From: an uncultured Lachnospiraceae bacterium | GTDB lineage: Bacteria; Bacillota; Clostridia; Lachnospirales; Lachnospiraceae | Length of the DNA stretch: 36,954 bases | Direction: 5' to 3' | Assembly (NCBI GenBank): GCA_900317475.1 | Contig: ONGY01000003.1 | Span: 1-36,954, forward strand | Shown: piece after piece, positions 29,478 to 36,954 of the stretch | Position numbering within the stretch: position 1 is the first letter of the stretch | Layout: every line of letters begins with the position of its first letter | Translations under genes and position numbers: made by a program | The notes under the pieces: generated by a model | What the model was told of the DNA's origin: nothing | The model's input: the letters and a program-made list of their open reading frames with translations, nothing else | Database searches by the model: none

Positions 29478-29627
29478 AGAATTATCCTTACGATCAATAA
29501 AAAAGAATCTTTAAATAATCTCTGCGTCCTCTTTCCGCTCAGAAACCAGCAGGACAGTCCGCCTCCTGACGGCACGGGTCTTCCGGTTCTTTACGGTCGG
29601 GTTCCGATTTCGATCTGTTCAATTGCA
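29478..29627 (-). promoter_or_regulatory. candidate attenuator/riboswitch leader, class not identified
   Basis: About 150 nt lie between the predicted transcription start and the internal terminator. The sequence is rich in short complementary segments (for example CAGGA/TCCTG at 29537-29555) and ends in an AT-rich stretch with TTCTTTTTT. I could not match it by eye to TPP, SAM, guanidine-I, THF, cobalamin, fluoride or T-box consensus. Its layout of promoter, structured region, terminator and transporter gene is what riboswitches and attenuators show. Confidence 0.5.
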
Positions 29628-29633
29628 TGCAAA

Positions 29634-29663
29634 AGAATAGCACAGCCTGCAGGAACTCCGCAA
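29634..29663 (-). promoter_or_regulatory. promoter of the TM1266-ABC operon
   Basis: TTGCGG, 18 nt, TATTCT on the minus strand, 348 nt upstream of the first start codon. It matches the consensus less well than the ribosomal promoters. It lies back-to-back with the tRNA-Val promoter. Confidence 0.55.
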
Positions 29664-29731
29664 GACCGCAGTGAACTGTGCGGGGATATTTTCAATTCAC
29701 GGCATTCGAATTTCGTCCCATAAAAAAGTTC

Positions 29732-29760
29732 TTGCCAAACAGGAAGGTTATTGATATGAT
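29732..29760 (+). promoter_or_regulatory. tRNA-Val promoter
   Basis: TTGCCA, 17 nt, TATGAT, ending 10 nt before the mature tRNA 5' end. It is the first plus-strand signal in the window. Confidence 0.8.
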
Positions 29761-29770
29761 TACCTGCGTT

Positions 29771-29844
29771 GGAGTCTTAGCTCAGCTGGGATGAGCGTCC
29801 GCTTGACGTGCGGGAGGTCATGGGTTCGAGCCCCGTAGGCTCCA
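29771..29844 (+). tRNA. tRNA-Val (anticodon GAC)
   Basis: Standard 74-nt cloverleaf. The acceptor stem is GGAGTCT/AGGCTCC (one G-U) with discriminator A, and the D-stem is GCTC/GAGC. The anticodon loop TTGACGT gives GAC, which reads valine GUC/GUU. The T-loop is TTCGAGC. CCA is not encoded. It stands alone between its promoter and a strong terminator. Confidence 0.95.
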
Positions 29845-29861
29845 TAGCTTCATATTCGATG

Positions 29862-29910
29862 AAACCGCGCAGTTATGCTGATCAAAGCATCTGCGCGGTT
29901 TTCTGTTTTT
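29862..29910 (+). terminator. tRNA-Val terminator
   Basis: An 11-bp stem AAACCGCGCAG/CTGCGCGGTTT, with an inner ATGCT/AGCAT stem, is followed by TCTGTTTTT, 17 nt after the tRNA. The stretch from here to 30025 shows no gene or clear signal. Confidence 0.9.
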
Positions 29911-30025
29911 CAAAGAATAATTCCACTGCAGAACACATGGGGCAGTGCGGGAATCCGGGAATGGATCGATGCTGCAGACGGTTCCGGATCATGGCAGTCC
30001 GCTCTGCACTTTTTCAAGAAGCCTC

Positions 30026-30054
30026 TTGACGGCAGTACTGCATTGCGATAAAGT
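30026..30054 (+). promoter_or_regulatory. trp operon promoter
   Basis: TTGACG, 17 nt, TAAAGT, followed within about 60 nt by the first T-box element. The transcription start is expected near 30061. Confidence 0.7.
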
Positions 30055-30061
30055 AACTTCA

Positions 30062-30496
30062 ACTTTAAAAGAAAACCGTTGAAGCGGAGATAACGTCAGA
30101 ACATGCCCCCACAGAGAGCCTGCGAGGCTGAGAAGCAGGCGGGATTACAGACTGGCAAATGGACCGCTGAGGGTGCGGTGAACGGATGATGGATCTAAGT
30201 AGCCTGCAACGTGTGGCGCGCGTAAGACGCCGGGGATATGTTGGTATCCTTCTAAGAGCAGTTCCGAATGTCTTTCAGAAAAGAAGGACCGGTACAGCAT
30301 CCGGCATAAAGAAAGAGATTTCTGATTTACAGAATCTGCCTTGAATGTGTCCGTCCCTGATCCAGAAGTCATGAGCATGGATCGATATCTTCTTTTCTTT
30401 GAGACAAAGACTTACGGAATACTGAATCAGGGTGGCACCGCGGATAAGTTTATTCGTCCCTGACAGAACCGGAATGGTTCTGTCAGGGATTTTTTT
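30062..30496 (+). promoter_or_regulatory. T-box riboswitch, tRNA-Trp responsive
   Basis: The leader has the T-box order of elements: AGAGAG (30113-30118), a GCTGAGAAGC loop, the specifier context CAAATGGACCGCTGAG, AGTAG (30198-30202), and the T-box sequence AGGGTGGCACCGCG (30429-30442) that pairs with the tRNA acceptor end. By its position before ACC-GCTGAG the specifier is TGG (30160-30162), the tryptophan codon. Uncharged tRNA-Trp should stabilise the antiterminator and turn on trpE onwards. Confidence 0.92.
30457..30495 (+). terminator. terminator of the trp T-box leader
   Basis: A perfect 14-bp stem TCCCTGACAGAACC/GGTTCTGTCAGGGA, with GGAAT loop, followed by TTTTTT. It competes with the antiterminator formed by the T-box sequence just upstream. 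Confidence 0.92.
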
Positions 30497-30594
30497 ATTT
30501 AAAATTCAGCTTACTTATTCAGCAGGGAAGCCCATGGGTTCTGCTGACAGAACTGCTGAAAAAGAAGAATCAAAATATTTGGCAGGAGGTCAGG

Positions 30595-32064
30595 ATGAAA
30601 ATCACACCGAGTTTTGACGAGATTCTGAAAATCAGGGAAACACTGGATCCATCCTACAAGTGCTGCCCCGTCTGCGCCTCGATACTCGCGGACGTGCGCA
30701 CACCGGTTGAAACACTTCGGATTCTGAAAAACGTCTCAAGCCACGTCTATATGTTTGAATCCGTGGAAGGCGATGAGAAATTCGGCCGTTATTCTTTTCT
30801 CGGATTTCAACCGAAGACGCTCCTCACCTGCACGGACGGTGTCCTCACGATCGACGGCTTCACGACAAAGACCACGCATCCGGGCGATGCGATCCGTCAG
30901 CTCATCGCAGCTCACAAAGCCCCCAGGGTTCCCGGACTTCCGCCCTTTACCGGCGGCCTCGTCGGATATTTTTCTTATGATTACCTAAAGTACTCCGAAC
31001 CTTCGCTTCGGCTCGATGCGCAGGACACGGAAGGATTCAAAGATGTCGATCTGATGCTGTTCGACAAGGTGATTGCATATGACAATCTCACGGGGCGCAT
31101 CTATCTCATCGCGAACATTTCACTTGAAAACGCAGAAAACGAATACAACGGTGCAGTCCGTGATCTCCAGAACATGGCGGACCTCATCCGTCACGGTTCT
31201 CCGTCCGCAGAGGTGAAGGGACGTCTCTTCTCCGACTTCCGCCCGCTCTTCTCCAAAGAGCAGTACTGCGATATGGTCAAAAAAGCGCAGCACTATATTC
31301 ATGAGGGCGACATCTTCCAGATCGTTCTATCCAACCGCCTCGAGGCAGATTTTGAAGGTTCCCTTCTCGATACCTACCGGGTGCTCCGCACACTGAACCC
31401 TTCCCCGTACATGTTCTACTTCTCCGGCACCGACGTGGAAGTGGCCGGTGCCTCGCCCGAGACACTCACAAAACTTGAGGACGGCGTTCTTCACACCTTC
31501 CCGCTCGCCGGCACCAGGCCGCGCGGAAAGACGGAGGAAGAGGACGACCGCCTGGAAGCAGAACTTCTCGTCGATCCGAAGGAACTCGCTGAGCACAACA
31601 TGCTCGTCGATCTCGGGCGAAACGACCTCGGAAAGATTTCCGAATTCGGTTCCGTGAAGGTCGAGAAATATCACCAGGTCCTTCGCTACTCACACGTCAT
31701 GCACATCGGTTCCACGGTATGCGGCAGAATCCGCAAAGGTTTTGACGCTGTCGATGCAATCGATGCAATCCTTCCGGCCGGCACTCTGTCGGGAGCTCCC
31801 AAGATCCGCGCATGTCAGCTCATCAATGACCTTGAGGACAATAAACGCGGCATTTACGGCGGCGCAATCGGGTATCTTGATTTCACTGGAAACATGGACA
31901 CCTGCATCGCAATCCGCATTGCCTACCGAAAAAACGGAAAAGTCTTCGTCCGCAGCGGCGCCGGCATCGTCGCCGACTCCGTTCCGGAGAACGAACATCA
32001 GGAATGCCTGAACAAGGCGGCCGCCGTTGTAAAGGCACTCAGGACCGCGCAGGAAGAGCTCTGA
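30595..32064 (+). CDS. trpE: anthranilate synthase component I
   Basis: Converts chorismate to anthranilate with ammonia or, together with TrpG, glutamine. The product is 489 residues, full length, with a strong GGAGGT before ATG. The N-terminal regulatory segment YMFESVEGDEKFGRYSFLGF (about 52-71) corresponds to the region where tryptophan binds for feedback inhibition. The catalytic chorismate-binding domain shows GDIFQIVLSNRLEA, GASPETL, LAGTRPRGKTEEED, HNMLVDLGRND, GTLSGAPK (about 395-402) and GIYGGAIGYLDFTGNMD. First gene of the trp operon, 105 nt after the T-box terminator. No lesion is seen. Confidence 0.97.
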   Translation: MKITPSFDEILKIRETLDPSYKCCPVCASILADVRTPVETLRILKNVSSHVYMFESVEGDEKFGRYSFLGFQPKTLLTCTDGVLTIDGFTTKTTHPGDAIRQLIAAHKAPRVPGLPPFTGGLVGYFSYDYLKYSEPSLRLDAQDTEGFKDVDLMLFDKVIAYDNLTGRIYLIANISLENAENEYNGAVRDLQNMADLIRHGSPSAEVKGRLFSDFRPLFSKEQYCDMVKKAQHYIHEGDIFQIVLSNRLEADFEGSLLDTYRVLRTLNPSPYMFYFSGTDVEVAGASPETLTKLEDGVLHTFPLAGTRPRGKTEEEDDRLEAELLVDPKELAEHNMLVDLGRNDLGKISEFGSVKVEKYHQVLRYSHVMHIGSTVCGRIRKGFDAVDAIDAILPAGTLSGAPKIRACQLINDLEDNKRGIYGGAIGYLDFTGNMDTCIAIRIAYRKNGKVFVRSGAGIVADSVPENEHQECLNKAAAVVKALRTAQEEL

Positions 32065-32136
32065 TCCCGAACCCGGGCAAAAATATACAGCCCAAAGGCC
32101 CGCGGGAAAACTGATTCACCGTCAAAACTTCCGCAC

Positions 32137-32320
32137 GCAGCACCGGTACTTACGCAATGCAAGGCATCTGCTGCCGGAACCGGCAATACCGCATCCGCGG
32201 ATTTTGCCTCAGCGAGGTATAAGTTTGAAAGTCCTGCTGATGCAGGACTTTCAAACCGCAGCATCGGTGCTAAAGCACCGGCTGCCGCATTCGGCAAAAC
32301 CGCATCCGCGGATTTTGCCT
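32137..32320 (+). repeat. composite palindromic repeat between trpE and trpG
   Basis: Two related units, 32137-32209 (73 bp) and 32258-32320 (63 bp), share an identical 21-bp end (CCGCATCCGCGGATTTTGCCT starts each end block; 20 of its bases are read here as CCGCATCCGCGGATTTTGCC). They flank a perfect 15-bp inverted repeat GTTTGAAAGTCCTGC/GCAGGACTTTCAAAC with a TGAT loop (32223-32256). Inside the units, TGCCG-GAAC-CGGCA and TGCCG-CATT-CGGCA keep the stem but change the loop. In unit 2 CGGTGC-TAAA-GCACCG forms a further hairpin. The element has no open reading frame and its right end abuts the first recognisable trpG codons. Confidence 0.75.
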
Positions 32321-32396
32321 TCTTCTCATCGATAACTACGACAGTTTCTCCTACAATCTTTATCAGCTCATCGGATCGATTGACCCGGATATCCGG

Positions 32397-32906
32397 GTGA
32401 TCCGGAACGATGCAATGACAGTTCCTAAAATCCGGGATCTTCATCCATCTTCCATCGTCCTCTCACCGGGACCGGGGCATCCGGAGGATGCCGGGGTGTG
32501 CATGGATGTTGTAAAAGAGCTCGGAGACAGCATTCCGATCCTCGGTGTCTGTCTCGGGCATCAGGCGATCTGCACCGCATACGGCGCGACCGTCTCCTAT
32601 GCCCGGAAGCTTATGCACGGCAAACAGTCTTCCATCCGTTTTGACGAAAAGTGCCCGCTGTTCAAAGGCTGCGGACAGGGAATGCCGGTTGCCCGGTATC
32701 ACTCCCTTGCCGTGATAAAAGATACGCTCCCGGCCAATCTTAAGTCCGTCGCCGAAACGGAGGACGGCGAAGTCATGGCCGTGCAGCATACACAGAACCC
32801 CGTCTTCGGACTTCAGTTTCACCCGGAGTCCATCATGACGCCGGACGGAAAAACCATCGTGCAGAATTTTCTTTTCTACGCAGACGAATACGCAAAGAAA
32901 GAGTGA
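32397..32906 (+). CDS. trpG: anthranilate synthase component II (glutamine amidotransferase), 5' end damaged
   Basis: Supplies ammonia from glutamine to TrpE. The class I amidotransferase blocks are intact: SPGPGHPEDAG (oxyanion region), GVCLGHQ with the catalytic cysteine, and LQFHPES with the catalytic histidine and glutamate. In-frame homology runs upstream to about 32322, reading LLLIDNYDSFSYNLYQLIGS, the normal N-terminus apart from the first one or two residues. There is no ATG, GTG or TTG in frame between the TAA at 32271 and the GTG at 32397. The codons that should hold the start are replaced by the end of the repeat. The coordinates given use the GTG; that form lacks about 25 residues, including the DNYDSF strand, and is likely inactive. 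Translation from a non-standard start such as ATT is possible. Confidence 0.8.
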   Translation: MIRNDAMTVPKIRDLHPSSIVLSPGPGHPEDAGVCMDVVKELGDSIPILGVCLGHQAICTAYGATVSYARKLMHGKQSSIRFDEKCPLFKGCGQGMPVARYHSLAVIKDTLPANLKSVAETEDGEVMAVQHTQNPVFGLQFHPESIMTPDGKTIVQNFLFYADEYAKKE

Positions 32907-33014
32907 CCTTTTCGTATGCCAGCGAATGTACAAAGAAAATGGAATCCCGTAAATGCGGACCCGCGATGCCTGTAACGCGCGGCCGTTCCATAATTTTCCA
33001 AGGAGGAAGAAAAA

Positions 33015-34037
33015 ATGATCCGTGAAGCCATTATCAAAATCGTAAACAAAGAGGATCTCACTTACGATGAGGCGAAAGCCACCATGCTCGAAATCATGCG
33101 GGGCGAGACGACGCCGACGCAGAACGCGGCGTTTCTTGCAGCCCTCTCCACGAAGAGCACCCGGGCTGAAACCATTGACGAGATCTCCGGATGCGCCGAA
33201 GCGATGCGCTCTCTCGCCACCCCGGTTCCGCACCCCGGCATGGAAGTTCTTGAGATCGTCGGAACAGGCGGCGACAATGCGCACAGTTTCAATATTTCAA
33301 CGACCGCAGCCATGGTCATCGCCGCTGCGGGCGTAAAGGTCGCAAAGCACGGCAACCGGGCAGCTTCCTCCCTTTCCGGCACTGCGGACTGCCTCGAGGC
33401 ACTCGGCGTAAATATCCGGCAGGACCCGGACAAATGTCTTGAAATGCTGAAGGAGGCAGGTTTCTGCTTCATGTTTGCCCAGCAATATCACAGCGCGATG
33501 AAATACGTCGGACCGATCCGCAAGGAGCTCGGCTTCCGCACCGTCTTCAACATCCTCGGGCCTCTCACCAATCCGGCAAAACCGGAGTATTTCCTGCTGG
33601 GTGTCTACGATGAATATCTCGTTGAGCCGGTCGCGAAGGTTCTTGCCTCTCTCGGCGTGAAGAAGGCGCTTGTCGTCTACGGCCAGGACAAGCTCGATGA
33701 AATCTCAATTTCTGCGCCCACCACGATCTGCGAACTCCGGGACGGCTTCTACCGGACCTCAGTAATTGCCCCGGAGGATTTCGGACTTGTCCGCGGCACA
33801 AAGGATGAGATCGTCGGCGGTACGCCGGAAGAGAATGCACAGATCACCCGCGGCATTCTGGACGGCAAGATTCAGGGTTCCCGCCGCGGAATCGTCCTTC
33901 TCAATGCCGGCGCAGCACTGTATACTGCAGGAAAGACCGCGTCCATCGGCGACGGCGTGAAGCTTGCTGCCGAAATGATCGACTCGGGCAAGGCATCGGA
34001 AACACTGAAGAAAGTCATCGAAGTTTCAAACCGGTAA
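33015..34037 (+). CDS. trpD: anthranilate phosphoribosyltransferase
   Basis: Joins anthranilate to PRPP, the second step of tryptophan synthesis. The product is 340 residues, full length, with AAGGAGG upstream. The PRPP-binding loop [14 protein letters not shown] is at about residues 82-95, followed by [21 protein letters not shown] with the conserved KHGNR and the metal-binding acidic residues further on (GLDE-like KLDEIS). It follows trpG by 108 nt that hold only the ribosome binding site. Confidence 0.97.
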   Translation: MIREAIIKIVNKEDLTYDEAKATMLEIMRGETTPTQNAAFLAALSTKSTRAETIDEISGCAEAMRSLATPVPHPGMEVLEIVGTGGDNAHSFNISTTAAMVIAAAGVKVAKHGNRAASSLSGTADCLEALGVNIRQDPDKCLEMLKEAGFCFMFAQQYHSAMKYVGPIRKELGFRTVFNILGPLTNPAKPEYFLLGVYDEYLVEPVAKVLASLGVKKALVVYGQDKLDEISISAPTTICELRDGFYRTSVIAPEDFGLVRGTKDEIVGGTPEENAQITRGILDGKIQGSRRGIVLLNAGAALYTAGKTASIGDGVKLAAEMIDSGKASETLKKVIEVSNR

Positions 34038-34043
34038 GGAACA

Positions 34044-34844
34044 ATGAATATTCTTGATCAGCTGGCTGCGCACGCGCGGGAGCGCGTCGAAGCCGACAAA
34101 AAGAAAGTATCTCCGGACGAAATGCGGGAGCGAGCGCTCCTGCTCCCCGCAGACCGCTCCGAAGCGACGGGTTTCCCCTTCGAGAAGGCATTAAAGAAAG
34201 AAGGCATTTCCTTCATCTGCGAGTGCAAGAAGGCATCGCCGAGCAAGGGGTTAATCGCCCCGGACTTCCCATACCTCGCCATCGCAGAAGAATACGAAGA
34301 TGCCGGCGCGGATGCAGTTTCTGTTCTGACCGAACCGAAATGGTTTCTTGGCAGCGACAGGTATCTTGAAGAAATCGCCGCGGCTGTCAGGATTCCCGTT
34401 CTCCGAAAGGATTTCACGGTTGATCCGTACATGATCTTCCAGGCCAAAACACTCGGTGCGTCCGCCGTTCTTCTCATCTGCGCCATTCTCTCCGAGGAAG
34501 AGGTCCGGGAGGGAATAAAGACTGCCGACAGACTTGGCATGTCCGCTCTTGTCGAAGCGCATAGTGCGGAGGAGATCGGAGAAGCGCTCCGGGCCGGTGC
34601 ACGCATAATCGGCGTCAACAACCGGAATCTCCGGGATTTCAGTGTCGACACCGGCAACAGTACAAGTCTCCGCAGGCTCGTTCCGAGAGATGTTCTCTTC
34701 GTCGCGGAGAGCGGCATCAAAACACCGGAGGATGTCCGGGCAATGCAGGAAATCGGGGCTGACGCCGTTCTCGTTGGCGAGGCACTCATGCGTGCTCCCG
34801 ATAAAAAGGCTGCGCTGAAGCACCTGCGGGGTGAAAATGGATAA
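34044..34844 (+). CDS. trpC: indole-3-glycerol phosphate synthase
   Basis: Closes the indole ring by decarboxylating CdRP to indole-3-glycerol phosphate. The product is 266 residues, a TIM barrel with ECKKASPSKGLI (about 59-70, containing the catalytic lysine), LTEPKWFLGS, LRKDFTVDPYMIFQAK and GVNNRNLRDFSVD. It ends with the phosphate-binding FVAESGI and GADAVLVGEALM. It starts 6 nt after trpD (TAAGGAACA ATG) and overlaps trpF by 8 nt. Confidence 0.97.
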   Translation: MNILDQLAAHARERVEADKKKVSPDEMRERALLLPADRSEATGFPFEKALKKEGISFICECKKASPSKGLIAPDFPYLAIAEEYEDAGADAVSVLTEPKWFLGSDRYLEEIAAAVRIPVLRKDFTVDPYMIFQAKTLGASAVLLICAILSEEEVREGIKTADRLGMSALVEAHSAEEIGEALRAGARIIGVNNRNLRDFSVDTGNSTSLRRLVPRDVLFVAESGIKTPEDVRAMQEIGADAVLVGEALMRAPDKKAALKHLRGENG

Positions 34845-35463
34845 ACAGGATGTAAAAGTCAAAATGTGCGGAATGATGCGCGCGGAGGATATCCTTGCCG
34901 CAAATGAGCTTGCACCGGATTTTGTCGGCTGCATTCTCGCGAAAGGCTTTCGCCGCACCGTCAGTGAAGAGGACGCGGCGCGCTTCCGCTCTTCTCTTCT
35001 GCCCTCGATTCCTCTGGTCGGTGTATTTGTAAACGACCCGCCGAAGCGGGCGGCAGAACTTTTGAATGACGGCGTTATCAATATCGCACAGCTGCACGGC
35101 GACGAAGACAATGATTACATAGACCGCCTTCGGGTTCTCACGGATGGAGTCTGCCCCATCATCAAGGCATTTAAGGTCTGTTCAGAGAACGACATTCTGA
35201 AAGCTTCCGGGAGCTCCGCCGACCTCGTCCTTCTGGACAGCGGAACCGGGAGCGGAAAAAGTTTTGATGTCTCACTGATCGGCAGCTTTGCAAAGCCGTA
35301 TCTTCTTGCAGGCGGGCTCACGCCGGATAATGTTGCAGAAGCTGTCCGGACTCTGCGTCCATACGGCGTCGACGTAAGCTCCGGCATCGAGACGGACGGT
35401 CATAAGGACCCGGATCGGATGAGAAAGTTCATGGAAGCCGTCCGGGCTGCCGGTCAGAATTAA
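34837..35463 (+). CDS. trpF: phosphoribosylanthranilate isomerase
   Basis: Amadori isomerisation of phosphoribosylanthranilate to CdRP. The product is 208 residues. The ATG at 34837 is chosen because GGGGTG lies just before it; a GTG at 34831 is possible. KVKMCGMM carries the catalytic cysteine (family KICG) and VLLDSGTGSGKSFD the catalytic aspartate. The end reads LAGGLTPDNVAEAV and VDVSSGIETDGHKD, the phosphate-binding part. It overlaps the trpC stop by 8 nt, indicating translational coupling. Confidence 0.96.
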   Translation: MDKQDVKVKMCGMMRAEDILAANELAPDFVGCILAKGFRRTVSEEDAARFRSSLLPSIPLVGVFVNDPPKRAAELLNDGVINIAQLHGDEDNDYIDRLRVLTDGVCPIIKAFKVCSENDILKASGSSADLVLLDSGTGSGKSFDVSLIGSFAKPYLLAGGLTPDNVAEAVRTLRPYGVDVSSGIETDGHKDPDRMRKFMEAVRAAGQN

Positions 35464-35541
35464 GGCCCGGATTTTTCGCCGCTTCACTCTGACCGAAAGA
35501 AAGAATTGAGAATCGAAGTAATTATTCAGAGCCCCCTCCCG

Positions 35542-35558
35542 GATTCGCTTCGCGAATC
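35542..35558 (+). repeat. perfect palindrome upstream of trpB
   Basis: GATTCGC-TTC-GCGAATC, with a GCTTCGC centre, lies 36 nt before the first recognisable trpB codon. The trpF-trpB gap (35464-35590) contains no ribosome binding site in a useful position and none of the expected trpB N-terminus. Confidence 0.6.
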
Positions 35559-35710
35559 AAAAGAAGACAGCCGGATGAAGGTGCCAGGATAGAATCGAAC
35601 TCGAGGATGCCTACAACCATTACAAGGACGATCCAGAGTTCCGCAGCGAGCTTTCCGATCTGCTGGGTAACTATGCAAACAGGCCGAGCCTCCTGTATTA
35701 TGCAAAGAAC

Positions 35711-36712
35711 ATGACGGAGGACCTCGGCGGAGCAAAAATTTATCTCAAGCGGGAGGATTTAAACCACACCGGCGCCCATAAAATCAACAATGCGCTCGGC
35801 CAGTGCCTGCTGGCAAAAAAGATGGGCAAGACCCGCGTCATCGCCGAGACCGGTGCCGGACAGCACGGTGTCGCGACAGCGACGGCAGCTGCTCTCCTCG
35901 GAATGGAATGCGTCGTCTTCATGGGCAAAGTCGACACCGAACGCCAGGCACTCAATGTCTACCGCATGAAACTGCTCGGTGCCAGCGTCGTCCCGGTCAC
36001 GACCGGAACTGCGACACTGAAGGATGCAGTCTCCCAGGCGATGCGCGAATGGACGAGCCGGATCGCCGACACGCATTACTGCATCGGCTCCTGTATGGGT
36101 CCGCATCCGTTCCCGACCATCGTCCGCGATTTTCAGGCTGTCATTTCCGAAGAGGCAAGAGCGCAGATTCTGGAGAAGGAAGGACGTCTTCCGGACACCG
36201 TCATCGCATGTGTGGGCGGCGGTTCCAATGCAATCGGATCATTCTATCATTTCATCGGCGATAAAGATGTAAAGCTCATCGGCTGCGAGGCTGCCGGACG
36301 CGGCATACACACTTCCGAAACCGCAGCGACCATCAGCACCGGCCGCATCGGTATTTTCCACGGCATGAAGAGCTATTTCTGCCAGGATAAATACGGCCAG
36401 ATTGCACCGGTCTATTCCATCTCCGCCGGTCTGGATTACCCTGGTGTCGGCCCCGAGCACGCATATCTGCATGACATCGGCCGCGCCCAGTACGCAGCCA
36501 TCACCGATGAAGAAGCCGTACAGGCATTTGAATACTGCTCGCGCAAGGAGGGTATCATCCCCGCGGTCGAGTCCGCACACGCCGTCGCCTATGCGATGAA
36601 ACTCGCCCCTGCGATGCGCAAAGATCAGATCATCATTGTCACTCTCTCCGGAAGAGGCGACAAAGACGTAGCTGCCATCGCCCGCTATCGCGGTGAAAAC
36701 CTGTACGACTGA
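35711..36712 (+). CDS. trpB: tryptophan synthase beta chain, 5' end missing
   Basis: PLP enzyme that joins indole and serine to give tryptophan. The body is intact: [20 protein letters not shown] carries the PLP lysine (HK), [13 protein letters not shown], the phosphate-binding [13 protein letters not shown], and the C-terminal [10 protein letters not shown]. In-frame homology starts at about 35594 ([13 protein letters not shown]). The first 23-25 residues of the family (the segment ending GGQ-x-x-PETLM) are absent. Between the TGA at 35576 and the ATG at 35711 there is no ATG, GTG or TTG in frame. The coordinates given start at that ATG, which leaves 333 residues against about 395. It also has no good ribosome binding site. 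Either the gene is damaged or the junction is wrong. Confidence 0.85.
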   Translation: MTEDLGGAKIYLKREDLNHTGAHKINNALGQCLLAKKMGKTRVIAETGAGQHGVATATAAALLGMECVVFMGKVDTERQALNVYRMKLLGASVVPVTTGTATLKDAVSQAMREWTSRIADTHYCIGSCMGPHPFPTIVRDFQAVISEEARAQILEKEGRLPDTVIACVGGGSNAIGSFYHFIGDKDVKLIGCEAAGRGIHTSETAATISTGRIGIFHGMKSYFCQDKYGQIAPVYSISAGLDYPGVGPEHAYLHDIGRAQYAAITDEEAVQAFEYCSRKEGIIPAVESAHAVAYAMKLAPAMRKDQIIIVTLSGRGDKDVAAIARYRGENLYD

Positions 36713-36752
36713 AGAAGCGCGCATTCGTTTCAAACTGCAGAGAGGTATTAAA

Positions 36753-36954
36753 ATGTCCAGAATTTCAAAAGCTTTTGACCACGGAAAGGCATTTATCGCT
36801 TTCATAACTTGCGGCGACCCCGATCTTGAGACGACAGGAAAGATTGTCCGCGCGACCGCCAAAAACGGAGCCGATCTCATCGAGCTCGGCATCCCGTTTT
36901 CTGATCCCACAGCAGAGGGTCCCATCATTCAGGGAGCAAATCTGAAGGCCCTGA
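36753..36954 (+). CDS. trpA: tryptophan synthase alpha chain (partial, runs off the window)
   Basis: Cleaves indole-3-glycerol phosphate to indole for TrpB. The first 67 residues are visible: [20 protein letters not shown], then [12 protein letters not shown], and [20 protein letters not shown] with the catalytic glutamate (of IELG) and the conserved SDP. AGAGGT precedes the ATG by about 7 nt. It starts 40 nt after the trpB stop. The 3' part lies outside the window. Confidence 0.95.
   Translation, partial: MSRISKAFDHGKAFIAFITCGDPDLETTGKIVRATAKNGADLIELGIPFSDPTAEGPIIQGANLKAL

Noticed and set aside
29478..29627. Known riboswitch (TPP, SAM, guanidine-I, THF, cobalamin, fluoride, T-box)
   Set aside because: The conserved core strings of these classes could not be found by eye; left as unassigned rather than forced.
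30190..30192. Second TGG in the trp leader as T-box specifier
   Set aside because: The TGG at 30160-30162 is in the canonical context, directly before ACC-GCTGAG; the later one is on the wrong side of the internal hairpin.
32137..32320. CRISPR array or insertion sequence between trpE and trpG
   Set aside because: There are only two diverged units, no regular spacers, no transposase frame and no clear target-site duplication.

Overview
The window looks like chromosomal DNA of a low-to-mid GC Gram-positive anaerobe, most likely a Clostridia member near Lachnospiraceae. The basis is the AGGAGG-type ribosome binding sites, near-consensus sigma-A promoters, a T-box controlled trp operon, an L10-leader, the zinc-ribbon form of L33, tRNA genes without an encoded CCA, and protein sequences that read like clostridial housekeeping proteins. 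I ran no database search, so the taxon is an inference.

Layout. From about 29.66 kb leftwards almost everything is on the minus strand. From about 29.73 kb rightwards everything is on the plus strand. Read in the direction of transcription, the minus-strand half holds: a small TM1266-like regulator with an NMT1/SsuA-type ABC importer (29.3-26.3 kb), preceded by a long leader with an internal terminator; a TerB-like hypothetical; trkA-trkH potassium uptake; an HTH regulator overlapping glf; then the core information-processing block rpmG-secE-nusG, rplK-rplA, capA, rplJ-rplL, rpoB-rpoC, rpsL-rpsG-fusA-tuf; a Nudix hydrolase with a small DUF2007-like protein; and two tRNA-Ser genes. The plus-strand half holds tRNA-Val(GAC) and the trp operon trpE-G-D-C-F-B-A, led by a T-box with a TGG (Trp) specifier; trpA runs off the window.

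How the genes work together. The central block makes RNA polymerase, ribosomal proteins, elongation factors and the secretion/antitermination factors SecE and NusG. It is split into units by visible promoters before rpmG, rplK, rplJ, rpoB, rpsL and tuf, and by intrinsic terminators after rplA, rplL and tuf. The trp operon makes tryptophan from chorismate and is predicted to be induced when uncharged tRNA-Trp accumulates.

What stands out. (1) tuf lacks about 88 nt in domain 2 and is out of frame; the junction carries a possible 6-nt microhomology. (2) trpG and trpB have both lost their 5' ends, including the start codon. At trpG a structured composite repeat of about 184 bp abuts the first recognisable codons. 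(3) The TM1266/ABC operon has a roughly 340-nt leader with a strong internal terminator, consistent with an attenuator or riboswitch I cannot assign. (4) NusG carries an N-terminal extension of about 80 residues. (5) A CapA-type gene sits inside the ribosomal-protein cluster and may be translated from a leaderless mRNA. (6) Several transcripts of the core block begin with, or carry just before the ribosome binding site, short GC-rich hairpins, and a short motif around GTTTTKACG recurs between genes. The three damaged genes could be real lesions or assembly artefacts; the sequence alone cannot decide.
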